DNA of 64,000 nt from Coenobita brevimanus (GCA_032717465.1 CM064681.1:8594332-8658331), one strand, 5' to 3'. Counted from the stretch's first letter, positions 10,520 through 19,979 are shown. The notes: generated by a model not told the origin, from the letters alone. Program-made: numbers and translations.

Positions 10520-10710
10520 GCTACTGCCAGACGACTTTATTCAGATTCAGATAGGTAATTATTAGTAAAGAAACTACGAAGCCTCTCCACTAACCCTCTC
10601 AGTACAATGACGTCCTTTGCTCTCTTTCTCTCTCTCGTCAAAGCTTCCCATTTTATTTTTCCAGACGATTTTATTTGGCCTAAGGGAGATTTTTACTACT
10701 AAAGCTCTAT
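10520..10710 (+). repeat. Element A copies at the head of a 36-bp minisatellite
   Basis: A core variant GCCAGACGACTTTATTCAG lies at about 10,526. Then come an A end (ACTAACCCTCTCAGTACAATG, about 10,591), a TC-rich spacer, and a second core CCAGACGATTTTATTTGG at about 10,660-10,678. The second core is followed by 'cctaagggagatttttactact'. The next minisatellite begins exactly where the other A end (GTCCARTAGTGAAGGRGTTA) is expected. Confidence 0.75.
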
Positions 10711-11074
10711 CCAGTCCAATAGTGAAGGAGTTACTTAAAGCTCTACCCAGTCCAGTAGTCAAGGGGTTACTTAAAGCTCTAACCAGTCCAGTAGTGAAGG
10801 GGTTAAAGCTCTATCCAGTCCAGCAGTGAAGGGGTTAATAAAAGCTCCATCCAGTCCAGTAGTGAAGGGGTTACTTAAAGCTCTATCCAGTCCAGTAATG
10901 AAGAGGTTACTTAAAGCTCCACCCAGTCCAGCAGTGAAGGGGTTAATAAAAGCTCTATCCAGTCCAGTAGTGAAGGGGTTAATAAAAGCTCTATCCAGTC
11001 CAGTAGTGAAGGGGTTACTTAAAGCTCTATCCAGTCCAGTAGTGAAGGGGTTACTTAAAGCTCTATCCAATCTT
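10701..11074 (+). repeat. 36-bp minisatellite made from the terminus of element A
   Basis: About 10.5 nearly identical units of mostly 36 bp: AAAGCTCTATCCAGTCCAGT plus AGTGAAGGGGTTA plus CTT or ATA. The AGTGAAGGGGTTA part is the element-A terminal sequence seen throughout the window. Because 36 is divisible by 3, long periodic open frames appear on both strands (83 and 99 codons); they are artefacts of the period. A variant unit is 32 bp. Confidence 0.95.
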
Positions 11075-11226
11075 TAAGCTCAAAAATTTTATCCAAACAG
11101 AAATAAATTGTAGATACCAATACCATTTCAATAAACCGTCGTGGTCAGGGCCGATTTTCTGTGGCTTTAAAAATACCTTAACGCCTTTTCCTTAACGATT
11201 TATTCTCTTCGTTTCACGTTACTATC

Positions 11227-11341
11227 CTTTTGATTGTTCTACCTTTCTTTCTATTGCCAGACGCCCCAATCCCGTAAGGGGTGGTCACAAATAAATCGCC
11301 TCCATGTCGCCCTGTCCCCCGTCATTTCACTTTTGCTTGTT
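11227..11341 (-). mobile_element. Family B short LINE-tail insertion with target-site duplication
   Basis: The minus-sense insert (11,239-11,329) holds GCCAGACGCCCCAATCCCGT, AAGGGGTGGTCACAAATAAA and TCGCCTCCATGTCGCCCTGT. It is flanked by cttttgattgtt (11,227-11,238) and cttttgcttgtt (11,330-11,341), 12 bp with one mismatch. The CTTT/CTAT words at its left end are the tail. Confidence 0.78.
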
Positions 11342-11905
11342 ACTGATGCAAATTACGTTTTTCTTCATCATGCCTATATTACTAACTGTATAAATACCTT
11401 AGTAGAATAAATTAAGGTGTTAGATGTAAAATGAATCGCTGAGGAAGAGGTGCAACCGCCTCCACTTCTACGTAGTACAGAGATGGAGTGTAGCAAGTCC
11501 TCTGAGACACTGATGTACTTCTTAAGTATTTATGTCCCACGTTTGGAAGAAGTCCATAAGAATAAATCGCACACAGCAGGGTAATACGTACACAAATACA
11601 ACGAAACCCCCCTCCACACCCCACCTAACAGCACCCCCTGTACTACTTAGAAGTGGAGTCGAGTGCACTACGAAGTCTCCTAATGTCGGTCACGCAGCCG
11701 AAAAACTACCACGTCCACCACCCGCCCCGTACCCCTGTCTTCCACACCGAGCGATAATATATGATTCTGCCTCCACACCGAGCGATGATATATGATACAA
11801 GCAAGGCAATATATTAGGGAAGGGGGAAGCGATGATGCCAGTGTCGAAAAAAAAGCCAAAACCCTTATATTACTGCCGGAAAAAACACGGAGGAGTTATA
11901 ATATT

Positions 11906-11906
<1 letters not shown>
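11342..11906. other. Mostly unique; one two-copy 30-bp duplication
   Basis: At 11,737-11,796 a 30-31-bp unit containing CACACCGAGCGATRATATAT is present twice in tandem. Nothing else is recognised; the short frames at 11,412-11,624 and 11,532-11,795 have no known motif. Confidence 0.5.

Positions 11907-11907
<1 letters not shown>

Positions 11908-11957
<50 letters not shown>
11908..11957. repeat. (CA)n microsatellite
   Basis: About 25 CA units; a shorter ACACAC block follows at about 11,996-12,016. Confidence 0.95.
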
Positions 11958-11958
<1 letters not shown>

Positions 11959-12059
11959 TCTGATAATTGTAAACGTGGACCTGGATACTGGCTGCACACA
12001 CACAAACACACACAAAACCAGCGTGGAAAGGGAGCCTGTGATGGGGAAGGAATTATAAA

Positions 12060-12275
12060 CCTCTTCACTACTAGAGGTTCTGCTTACGTTATAAACAGAC
12101 TTCGCTTATCGGTAGCAAAATAAAGTGGAAAAATAATCTTGGTTGAGAGGTTGATTAGTCTATCATTTCAAATTACTTCCTTCTAGAGTTACTTTTTCTT
12201 TAACTGAATAAAATCGTCTGGCTCTAGCAAGAATGAAGAAGACGTCGAAGGGATGGGATTTAGAAATATTGCTAA
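12060..12275. repeat. Element A copies (end plus core)
   Basis: An end AACCTCTTCACTACTAGAGG (about 12,058) pairs with TTGGTTGAGAGGTTGATT (about 12,140). It is followed by CTGAATAAAATCGTCTGGCT at about 12,205 and a degenerate end GTCGAAGGGATGGG at about 12,244. Confidence 0.7.
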
Positions 12276-12362
12276 TTCTGGGGCTAATCTTTTGTTAACT
12301 TTGACACTAGAAGAGGAACTTGTATCACAGAAAAAGTCTTAGCTTCGCCATCCTTCTCTTGT

Positions 12363-12475
12363 TCCTCCTCCTCCTGATCATCATCATCATCATCATCACC
12401 CTTTTTTTTCATCATCACTCTAGTCCTTTTTCTTCATGATCACCACCTTCATCATCATCATCATCATCACCCTAT
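12363..12475. repeat. (ATC)n/(CTC)n microsatellite cluster
   Basis: CTC and ATC trinucleotide runs are interrupted by CTTTTTTTTC. Confidence 0.9.
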
Positions 12476-12777
12476 TCTTTTTATCAATAATATGTGGGAA
12501 GTTTCTACAGACAAGCAGAAAAACACAAAACCAAGAGAAACCATCACAGTACATACAGAAAGGAGTCAAACACACAACCATCAATCATTCACTCTCAATC
12601 ATTGCTTTGAGAGTGTGTATATAGTGTGGATATTTGCTATGGGTGTTTGCTGGTGAGGAATATTACAGCAGAATGTCGTTTTATGGTATTTACATGATGT
12701 CTGAGTATATAAAGGCGAAAGATAAGGTAAGCAATATATTTAGAAATTTAAACATGTAAGATGATAGTAACATAGGC

Positions 12778-12823
12778 AGTAGTAGTAGTAGTAGTAGTAG
12801 TGGTAATAATAATAATAACAATC

Positions 12824-12860
<37 letters not shown>

Positions 12861-12919
12861 CAATCACAATAATAATAATAAAAATAATGACTAACAACAA
12901 CAACAACAACAACAACAAC

Positions 12920-12956
<37 letters not shown>

Positions 12957-12957
12957 T
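12778..12957. repeat. Compound (AGT)n(AAT)n(CAA)n(AAT)n microsatellite
   Basis: About 180 bp of consecutive trinucleotide runs that change motif by single-base steps. Confidence 0.95.
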
Positions 12958-13221
12958 ATCAAATTAAGTTTATAATTACTAAACCTATTGTTATTCCTGT
13001 CTCAAGCAATTCATATCTTGAATTTGGCTCTCTTTTGTACTGTTTTTGTTTTTTTCTTGGAAGGAACGGCTTGCGGGCTCCTGGCCTTTGGTTCCTTCTT
13101 CCCTGCATAGTAGTAGCAGTAGCTCTATCAGCAGTAGGAGCATCATCGGTAGCATCATTAGCACTAATAACAGCAACACTAATAGCATCATTAATCCATA
13201 ATTATTTTACGCTCATCTTTG

Positions 13222-13324
13222 CCATATGGTGTTGTAGACTTCTATCTATCTATCTAATGCCAGACGCCTTAATCCCGTAAGGGGTGGCCACAAACAAATC
13301 GCCTCCATATGATGTTGTAGACTT
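13222..13324 (-). mobile_element. Family B 63-bp LINE-tail insertion with 20-bp target-site duplication
   Basis: The insert (13,242-13,304) consists of (CTAT)n, GCCAGACGCCTTAATCCCGT and AAGGGGTGGCCACAAACAAA through TCGCCT. It is flanked by ccatatggtgttgtagactt (13,222-13,241) and ccatatgatgttgtagactt (13,305-13,324), 20 bp with one mismatch. This is one of the best-resolved insertions in the window. It shows that only about 63 bp of the element 3' end was copied. Confidence 0.9.
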
Positions 13325-13408
13325 ATTTTAACTTTTTTTTTTTAATCCTGTGGGTCTTTTTTCGATAGCAAAGTCTCGAATAAAGAAAATGGTGCATATA
13401 AAAAAACA

Positions 13409-13480
13409 TTAACCCCTTCAGCCTAAGTATGTCATTTGTATTTTATTTCTGATGCCACTAGACGATTTTATTCAGCTTGG

Positions 13481-13518
<38 letters not shown>

Positions 13519-13552
13519 CGGTACCTAATAAAAATCGTCTGAATTTAGAAAG
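13409..13552. repeat. Element A foldback with an (AG)n loop
   Basis: It starts TTAACCCCTTCAGCC (13,409), has core ACTAGACGATTTTATTCAGC (about 13,456), then (GA)n at 13,485-13,514. An opposite-orientation core AATAAAAATCGTCTGAAT follows at about 13,527. The two cores can pair as stem arms with the GA microsatellite as loop. Confidence 0.8.
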
Positions 13553-13682
13553 AATAAAACAAAGATGGCGTCCTCGGGCTGCTGGGGTGGAGTGGGAGGC
13601 ACATTCTGGACAAGACCATTGAATATTCACTGATTCGATGTTAGTCAGTCAGGGAATGTTAACACTTACAGGCCCATGACGC

Positions 13683-13922
13683 TTATTATTACTGTCATTA
13701 TTATTATTATTATTATTACTATTATTGTTGTTGTTACTACTATTACTGTCACTATTATTATTATTATTATTATTACTATTATTATAATTATAATAATAAT
13801 AATTATTATCTATTATTACTATTGTTATTATTATTATTATTAACATTATTATTATTATTATTATTATTGTTGTTGTTGTCGCTATTATTTATTATTAATT
13901 TTATTATTATTATTATTATTGT
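13683..13922. repeat. Long degenerate (ATT)n/(GTT)n/(ACT)n microsatellite
   Basis: About 240 bp of trinucleotide runs, mainly ATT, with TTG and TAC islands. The Asn/Ile/Leu frames across it are artefacts. Confidence 0.95.
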
Positions 13923-13924
13923 TT

Positions 13925-14013
13925 CACTCATCTTAAAAGCCAGGACCAACTTTCCTAGCCCAGGGCTCCTACGCTCCTCATGGGGCAACGTAGGATTAGA
14001 TGATGGATGGATG
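13925..14013 (+). repeat. Family E repeat copy
   Basis: The copy contains CTAGCCCAGGGCTCCTACGC and TCCTCATGGGGCAACGTAGG, followed by a (GATG)n tail. It is homologous to 51,600-51,700 (plus) and 40,776-40,862 (minus). The GATGGATGGATGG tail suggests a retroposed element end. Confidence 0.65.
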
Positions 14014-14017
14014 GATG

Positions 14018-14217
14018 ATTATTATTGTTATTATTATCATCATAAGCAGCAGCATTTGTAGTAACTGTATTAGAATTAGTATATATATTGCTACTACATT
14101 TGTTGCCACTACAACTACTACTGCGATTATTTGCTACCTAAAACTACTACTACTACTACTACTACTACTGCTACTACTGCTGCTGCTACTACTACTACTT
14201 ATTACTGCTACTACTGT
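14018..14217. repeat. (ATT/ATC) and (CTA/CTG)n microsatellites
   Basis: An (ATT)n run follows the family E tail. An ACT/GCT run at about 14,142-14,215 follows it and abuts an element A copy. Confidence 0.85.
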
Positions 14218-14220
14218 CAT

Positions 14221-14400
14221 CTCCAGACTGGTGTGTTTAATTCAAGGTAAATGTTTCGAAATGGAGAGGTTATATAAAGCCTTCATTTACCCCTTTCACT
14301 CCTAGAGGGTCATCCAAACTTATATATATTCGTCTCGAGGTAGAAAGATGGAATGAGACGAAAAAATTACCTCATTCGGGTGAAGGGGATAAGAGAAAAT
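14221..14400. repeat. Element A foldback, diverged
   Basis: The left arm has CTCCAGACTGGTGTGTTTAA and TTTCGAAATGGAGAGGTTAT. The middle is AAGCCTTCATTTACCCCTTT with CACTCCTAGAGGG, and the right arm ends TTCGTCTCGAGGTAGAAAG near 14,347. A terminal GGGTGAAGGGGATAA lies at 14,380-14,394. The arm-centre-arm order is the same as at 49.9 and 56.8 kb. Confidence 0.65.
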
Positions 14401-14589
14401 TACATTATCAGAGAGAGAGAGAGAGAGAGAGAGTTATGTGGTCTGTTCAAAATAATATAAATTTTGAAATATCACACGGAGCCCTATCCCCCTTCAAAAA
14501 AAAAAATAATAAAATAAAAATAATAATAATAAATCACAGTCATTCCCAGGAGCAATGTAAGGAAGATTTTCCGAAATTTTAGTACGATT

Positions 14590-14613
14590 ATATATATATA
14601 TATATATATATAT
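14590..14613. repeat. (TA)n microsatellite
   Basis: About 12 TA units, self-complementary. Confidence 0.9.
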
Positions 14614-14741
14614 AAGGCTTAACCAGTTCCCACCCATGACTTTTGTTATATGTAGACGATCTTTGTTTCTTATTTTTTCTTTTTTTTTTCCTTCATAGGC
14701 GAAAATTTTGGAAGTGGATGAGTTACAAAAAGCGTATATTA

Positions 14742-14885
14742 ATCCCTTTAATGCCCGTGAACTTCCCGAAATTTAATATAATCGTCCATGAGTAGGGAGA
14801 ATTAAAAAATCAGGTATCATTCGTAAGTGTTGGTAGAATTTTCAGCTCGTGATAACTCTTCTAGGGTAAAAATAAATCGCCTATA
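14742..14885. repeat. Element A copy adjoining family D
   Basis: An end ATTAATCCCTTTAATGCCCG (14,739) is followed by a decayed core (ATATAATCGTCCATGAGTAG), then GGTAAAAATAAATCGCC just before the family D segment. Confidence 0.6.
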
Positions 14886-15105
14886 CTCCTCTCACTCTAA
14901 CCTGATCTAAAACTACCATTTCTTCATCACGAATGCTGGGTTGTATCCACACATAATGACTAGAATAAGGTGCTAGTCATGAAGAAGTGCTACGGAATGA
15001 ATGTAGGATTGTTGTACTGTCGTTTCTTGCCACTAAGCTACGTGAAATATGCTATGAAAGGACGAAAATCTGGGCCAAGTTAAGGTGTCATCGTAGTGAG
15101 AGGTT
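14886..15105 (+). repeat. Family D repeat copy
   Basis: Ordered words shared with 17.4 and 30.8 kb are CTCTAACCTGATCTAAAACT, CCATTTCTTCATCACGAATG, GTGCTAGTCATGAAGAAGTG, CTACGTGAAATATGC and GGACGAAAATCTGGGCCAAG. It is flanked by element A pieces. Confidence 0.75.
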
Positions 15106-15133
15106 TACTGTTTTCGAGGTAATCTGAAATCCA

Positions 15134-15135
<2 letters not shown>

Positions 15136-15178
<43 letters not shown>
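15136..15178. repeat. (AAT)n microsatellite
   Basis: About 14 AAT units. Confidence 0.95.
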
Positions 15179-15179
<1 letters not shown>

Positions 15180-15645
15180 AAAAAAGTAAAATAAAGAACG
15201 CGGTATATCGTAAGGAAATGTACTTTATAATAGGAAAGCATTAATAGTTCAAAGGTCAGTAATTACAGTCACACATTTTCTGAGATATTTCTTAAAAGAT
15301 ACGAAAGATCTGGCCCGACTCAAAGCCTCTTCATACACACAAAGGTACCCAGACCGAATATGTTCCATTTTAGCATAATCACAATTTCAGTAAGTGGGTA
15401 TATATCTATCAAATTATGTTTTGCTCCTTAAGGATATTTTTGTCAAATTTAATTTAAAAAAATACTTTGATGTAATTCGTCTGGAAACATAGTAATCCTA
15501 AGTAATAGAAATATCACGACTAAATTCCACAAACAAAATGACACACAAAATCTGACACATTAGTAAATATATAAATTACAATAAGCATAATTATAAACAC
15601 CACAGGTACCAGTTAAAAACATCAAAGAAGCCAACAGAAATGTAC
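15179..15645. other. No feature recognised
   Basis: AT-rich sequence without repeats I can match elsewhere in the window. Confidence 0.4.
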
Positions 15646-15649
15646 AGTC

Positions 15650-15712
15650 AGTAGAGCATTCATAAAAAACTTAGATTTTTTTGTGAATGGAGGACGCCTG
15701 TAATCTGGTATA
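15650..15712 (+). repeat. D-associated repeat (CCTGTAATCTGGT segment)
   Basis: Matches 6,452-6,513 and 31,142-31,201: TTTTTTTGTGAATGGAGGAC followed by GCCTGTAATCTGGTATAT. Confidence 0.65.
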
Positions 15713-16198
15713 TAGAATTATTATTCTCTAATTTCATTGTCCTGTGAAAGAAAAAAAAAAATCAAACTCATACACAGCTGGCAGTATCACAAACCATTTC
15801 AGACCGAGGACATTCTAATATCATTCTACCCACTCCCAAAGAAACTGAATTTAAACAATAAGAAAGCAATATATATGAAGTCAACTAATTAACACATGAA
15901 GCCTGCATCTAATCCCTCCTCATTCTAAACGTCTCAGTAAAAATAAAGTACTCTTGGTAATAGCAACAACAAAAACAACAATAACGTACGTGGGCAGATG
16001 AGGTTAACATTAATTACACATGCATAAAAATTGCCACAAAAAATATATATCAATTTTTGTCTTTTATTTCACCATGAACTTTGACGTATTCACATTCCTT
16101 TAATCATTTCAATCTGGGTTCATTTTGTTTTCATTCCTGTGATCTACATTTTTTTTTTTTAAAGTTATGGAAGGAATTTGATGCTGATGGGGTTATTG
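15713..16198. other. No feature recognised
   Basis: AT-rich sequence; no gene or known repeat seen. Confidence 0.4.
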
Positions 16199-16302
16199 AA
16201 GGCTATATCTATCTATCTATGTATTGCCAGACGCCTCAATCCCGTTCGGGGTGGCCACAAACAAATCGCCTCCACGTCGCCCTGTCCCCAAGGCTATATC
16301 TA
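16199..16302 (-). mobile_element. Family B short LINE-tail insertion with 13-bp target-site duplication
   Basis: The insert (16,212-16,289) has the (TCTA)n tail, GCCAGACGCCTCAATCCCGT and TCGCCTCCACGTCGCCCTGT. It is flanked by perfect 13-bp copies aaggctatatcta at 16,199-16,211 and 16,290-16,302. The target itself ends in TATCTA, so the tail may have primed on a TATC-like site. Confidence 0.92.
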
Positions 16303-16430
16303 AACCTTCTAATTCGATAATCCTAACTTAAAAAAAAAAAAAAAAGAAGGGAGGGTCCAGACAGGTTACGAAAACTGGAATGATGTCCTAGTACTGAAGA
16401 TGTTAATGTCAGATATACAGAAGAAAGAAA

Positions 16431-16725
16431 GAATACAAAGACAGACAGACAGACAGACAAATATTCAGGTATACAGACAGATAGATAGACTGGCATAGAC
16501 AAATAGACAGATAAACAGAGAGAGAGAGAGAGACAGACAGATAGGTAAATAAATAAGTCTGATATGGATAAGAAATAACGAATACACAGACAGACAGACA
16601 GATATACAGACACAGGTAGACTGGCATATAGACAGACAGACAGATGGATAAACACACCGATAGATACATAGATAGACAGACATACAGAAAGATAGATGGA
16701 GAAGTAAATAAATAAATAAATACAT
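16431..16725. repeat. (GACA)n/(GATA)n tetranucleotide tract
   Basis: About 300 bp rich in GACA and GATA tetramers with AAAT runs near the end. All minus-strand Tyr/Leu/Ser/Val open frames here come from the tetramer. Confidence 0.92.
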
Positions 16726-16775
16726 GGATCTTTAACCAGCTCATGATCGGGATAACTCAGATATTCTCCTCCAGG

Positions 16776-16833
16776 TAACGCCAGACGATTTTATTCAGCT
16801 GAGAGGGAGTCATAGGAGCCTGAGGGTTAACAG
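16776..16833 (+). repeat. Element A half-copy
   Basis: The core GCCAGACGATTTTATTCAGC is followed by TGAGAGGGAGTCATAGGAGC and the end CTGAGGGTTAAC. A close relative with the same TCATAGGARCCTGAG extension lies at 47,141-47,191. Confidence 0.85.
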
Positions 16834-16906
16834 GAAAAAATCTCCCTAACACCCTCATCAGATTAATCACTAGTCACCCTAAGCATGTATCTCGTAAAAA
16901 AAATAA

Positions 16907-17045
16907 ATGCCAAAAAAAAGAAAGGAAGAAAGAAAATGAAAGGAAGAAAGAAAGAACAAAAAAGGGAGAAAGAAAGAAAAGGAAAAGATAGAAAAAGAAA
17001 ACAATAATAAAACGAAAAGAAAGAGAAAAAGAAAGAAAGAAATCA
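16907..17045. repeat. (AAAG)n-rich degenerate microsatellite
   Basis: GAAAGAAAG words over about 140 bp. Confidence 0.85.
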
Positions 17046-17174
17046 CTAGGCGTAAACAAGAAAAAATAATGTCCTCGAGGTGAAGGGATTACAAGCAAAA
17101 TAAATCGCTTGGTTTGGCAAAAATAAATAAATTAATAAATTAATAAAATAAAAAACATCATGAGACTGGAAATA

Positions 17175-17275
17175 TTTACTAATGATGTCCTTAATAGGCT
17201 AAATAAAATCATCTTGTGTTAGCTTGTAAATATTAAGTACGTATAAAGACATCCTCGCCTTGAAGGGGTAAATAC
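17175..17275 (-). repeat. Element A copy
   Basis: GGCTAAATAAAATCATCTTG at about 17,200 is followed by the end sequence GCCTTGAAGGGGTAAATAC at about 17,255. Confidence 0.65.
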
Positions 17276-17388
17276 TCTTATGTCCCCCTAGATACTTAAA
17301 AACTTAAATACTTACATTCTTCAATACTTAGATCCTTAACACATTCCAATCTGCAAATTAATAACGCCTATTTATTTTATTTTTTAAG

Positions 17389-17720
17389 CTTGCTACCTCC
17401 AGGCGATTTATTCAGCTTGGGGAAACGTTTACTATACTCTTTCTACTCTAACTTGGCCTAAAAATGCCATCTCTATCTTGAGTGATGAACTACAACATTA
17501 GATTAATACTAGAATATGATGCGAGTTACGAAGAAGTGCTATGGAAGAGACGTGGGGCCTTGGAACTGTTATTCTTTTTCCTGTCAATAAGGTACGTGAA
17601 CTAAGCTGCAAAAGGATGAAAATTTGGGCCAGGTAAGAGTAAAAGCAGTATAGTAAAGGTGGTGGCCATATTCCCATCCAAAAAGCCTCCTTGAAGCTAA
17701 AATAAAATCGTCCCAAGATA
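17389..17720 (+). repeat. Composite: element A arms flanking family D
   Basis: The left arm TGCTACCTCCAGGCGATTTA / TTCAGCTTGG is at 17,391-17,420. The family D segment runs from about 17,444 to 17,668 (TAACTTGGCCTAAAAATGCC, ACGAAGAAGTGCTATGGAAG, GGTACGTGAACTAAGC, ATGAAAATTTGGGCCAGGTA). The right arm AAGCTAAAATAAAATCGTCC is at about 17,695-17,713. This suggests family D is the interior of a longer A-type foldback. Confidence 0.7.
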
Positions 17721-17827
17721 TAAATAATAAAGTATAGATCAGGTAATCGCTATGAAGGGTCTGAGTCAACGTCTCAGGTGTGCCGTCGGTAAGAACTTTC
17801 CCTTTTAATTTCACAGACGCTTGATAT

Positions 17828-17895
17828 CCAGCCTTTTACCAGACGATTTGGCTAAGCTGAGAGGTTCCCAGTACTCAGACGATTAAAGGGGGTCT
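17828..17895 (+). repeat. Element A half-copy
   Basis: TTTTACCAGACGATTTGGCT then AAGCTGAGAGGTTCCCAG, ending in CAGACGATTAAAGGGGG. Confidence 0.7.
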
Positions 17896-18043
17896 TGGTT
17901 AACCCCCCTGGTGCCATGGATACACCTGGTTATTTTATTTAGGGGTACGACAGACGGTTCTTGTTACCTGTGCGAAATTCTGATGTGGCAGCCGAAGGGT
18001 TAAGAAATATGCATGCAGCGGCGGTGGGTGTCAGGATCAAGGT

Positions 18044-18260
<217 letters not shown>

Positions 18261-18332
18261 AGGGCTGGCGGTATAGCTTACGTAAGAATATCGACGCTAC
18301 TTAATATTCCTTCTCCCCCAACTTGGTCCCGT

Positions 18333-18335
<3 letters not shown>

Positions 18336-18372
<37 letters not shown>

Positions 18373-18480
18373 GATGGTAGCTTTTATAACTTATTCTTCC
18401 CTCAGACGATTTTACCCATCTAAGGAGCGATTTTCGAGCTGAAGAAGAAAGTCATAATACTCTCATTAACCCCTTCAATA
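18336..18480. repeat. (CT)n microsatellite next to an element A copy
   Basis: (CT)n at 18,337-18,368, then GCTTTTATAACTTATTCTTC, the core CCTCAGACGATTTTACCCAT (about 18,400), GGAGCGATTTTCGAGCTGAA and finally CATTAACCCCTTCAATAAAG (about 18,460). Confidence 0.8.
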
Positions 18481-18489
18481 AAGGAGAAA

Positions 18490-19015
18490 AACCTTCTTAT
18501 TTATTTATTTTTCTCAGGAACAGGTTAGATCTTTTGCAGATTTTTTCCCCTCCCAACAGATAGCCTTGTTATAGCCCAGTAAGCCTTCTATTATTTGTAC
18601 TTCCTATGTACTCTGTGTACTTTCAAAGCACATAAAATCCCTTGAGGGCAGAAAGAACAAATCCTTACATGGGATTAATCTTACCTGTCTGCAAATTAAT
18701 ATGAGCTAAAAAGAAGAAAACTTTATAAATATTCTGACGCTGAGTTTTATGAGGCTACCGCTAGTGTATTTTTCTCTAACATATCTTAAAATCTAATTCT
18801 TGAAATCAGCGAAGGAGAATTTAAGATGCTTTCGAAGTAAATCCTTGGTATTCATTGCCTTTTATTTATTTACCTTATTAATCATTCTTATATCTTCATG
18901 TTCTAAAGTCTAAAAAACGTACAGAAAAATTAGTTATCAAAATTTTACCACTACCAATAAAATGGATTTACCAGCTTCTCCAAAATTTAAAGAAACACTG
19001 AATTAAGGACTAACT
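18490..19015. other. No feature recognised
   Basis: AT-rich, apparently unique sequence. Confidence 0.4.
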
Positions 19016-19019
19016 ATAC

Positions 19020-19202
19020 TAATTAACTCCCTCAGCCAGAGGACGCCTCATACACTTTCCTATCCTCAGCCAGACGATTTTAGTTAACCTTCCCAGACAG
19101 GGGAGGTAAGATACAGCTTTTATTTAACCCTTTCAGTACTATGGAATAAAATCGTCTGGTGGTAACACGTAAAAAATCGTCCGTGCATTGAGTGGGTTGA
19201 TA
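19020..19202. repeat. Two adjacent element A copies in opposite orientation
   Basis: Copy 1 has AATTAACTCCCTCAGCCAGA at its end and core CAGCCAGACGATTTTAGTTA (about 19,068), closing with GGGGAGGTAAG. Copy 2 has ATTTAACCCTTTCAGTACTA (19,123), core GGAATAAAATCGTCTGGTGG (19,141), a second core AAAAAATCGTCCGTGC, and end ATTGAGTGGGTTGAT (19,188-19,202). Both ends of copy 2 are visible, giving a unit of about 80 bp. Confidence 0.8.
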
Positions 19203-19559
19203 TTTTTACTCCAAGATGTTGTACTGACGAGAGCCTGACTTCCTTTTTTTTTTTCCTTATCCCTTTTTTATGTATATTTTTGTGGTACTTAAATTTTCTT
19301 CCATCTTGCTTTATATTCTTGGTTTTCTTTCCATTTTTTTTTTTCAAATCCCTATATACTCCAATCTCTCTTTCATCTTCATCTATTTGTTCTTAATGGG
19401 ATTCGTGGTCTCTTACTTACGTATTATATATAGGCTATATATTTTGCTTTTCTCTTCCTCTGCTTGCTTCCCCCTCTTTTTTTTGTGTGTGTGCTTTTAC
19501 GAATCTATTTCTTCTTTCTCTTTTACTTTCTCCATATGGCTTCCTACGACTTTCTTTTA

Positions 19560-19905
19560 TCAATCTTCACACTATCCATTTGTCTTCCTATCTCTCAATC
19601 ATCACCCAATCCATCACCTTATCCCACAGTTATCCTCCTTTGTCAGTTGTCACCCTATCCGTCACTCATCACCCTGTCTGTCATTTTATCTCACAGTCGT
19701 CACCCTTTCTCAATCGTCCCCGTCTCCATCACAGTATTCCTTCTATCCATCTCTTTCCGTTGTCACCCTATCCCACAGTCATCTACTCATGCTAGTCACC
19801 CTATCCCACAACACCCTATCAGTTGTCACCCTATCCCACAACCACCTATTCCCGTCACTTGTCATCCTATCCCACAATTACCTATCTCATTAGGTGTTGT
19901 CAAGT
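19560..19905. repeat. Pyrimidine-rich minisatellite (GTCACCCTATCCCACA unit)
   Basis: Repeated TCACCCTATCCCACA words at intervals of about 20-33 bp. The low-complexity Ser/Pro/His frames of up to 207 codons across it are not credible proteins. Confidence 0.75.
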
Positions 19906-19979
19906 CGCCCTAACCTGTCCCATCAAAGCGTCCTCAGGTGAGAAGCCCTAAGGGTCCCACCACATTGTAAAGGTGTCAC

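Noticed and set aside
10771..11077. Periodic proteins on both strands (99 and 83 codons)
   Set aside because: The 36-bp minisatellite period is a multiple of three; both strands are open and the unit is the transposon end.
19123..19202. Firm assignment of element A to piggyBac
   Set aside because: TTAA is not present at both ends of every copy and no transposase is in the window, so this is kept only as a hypothesis.
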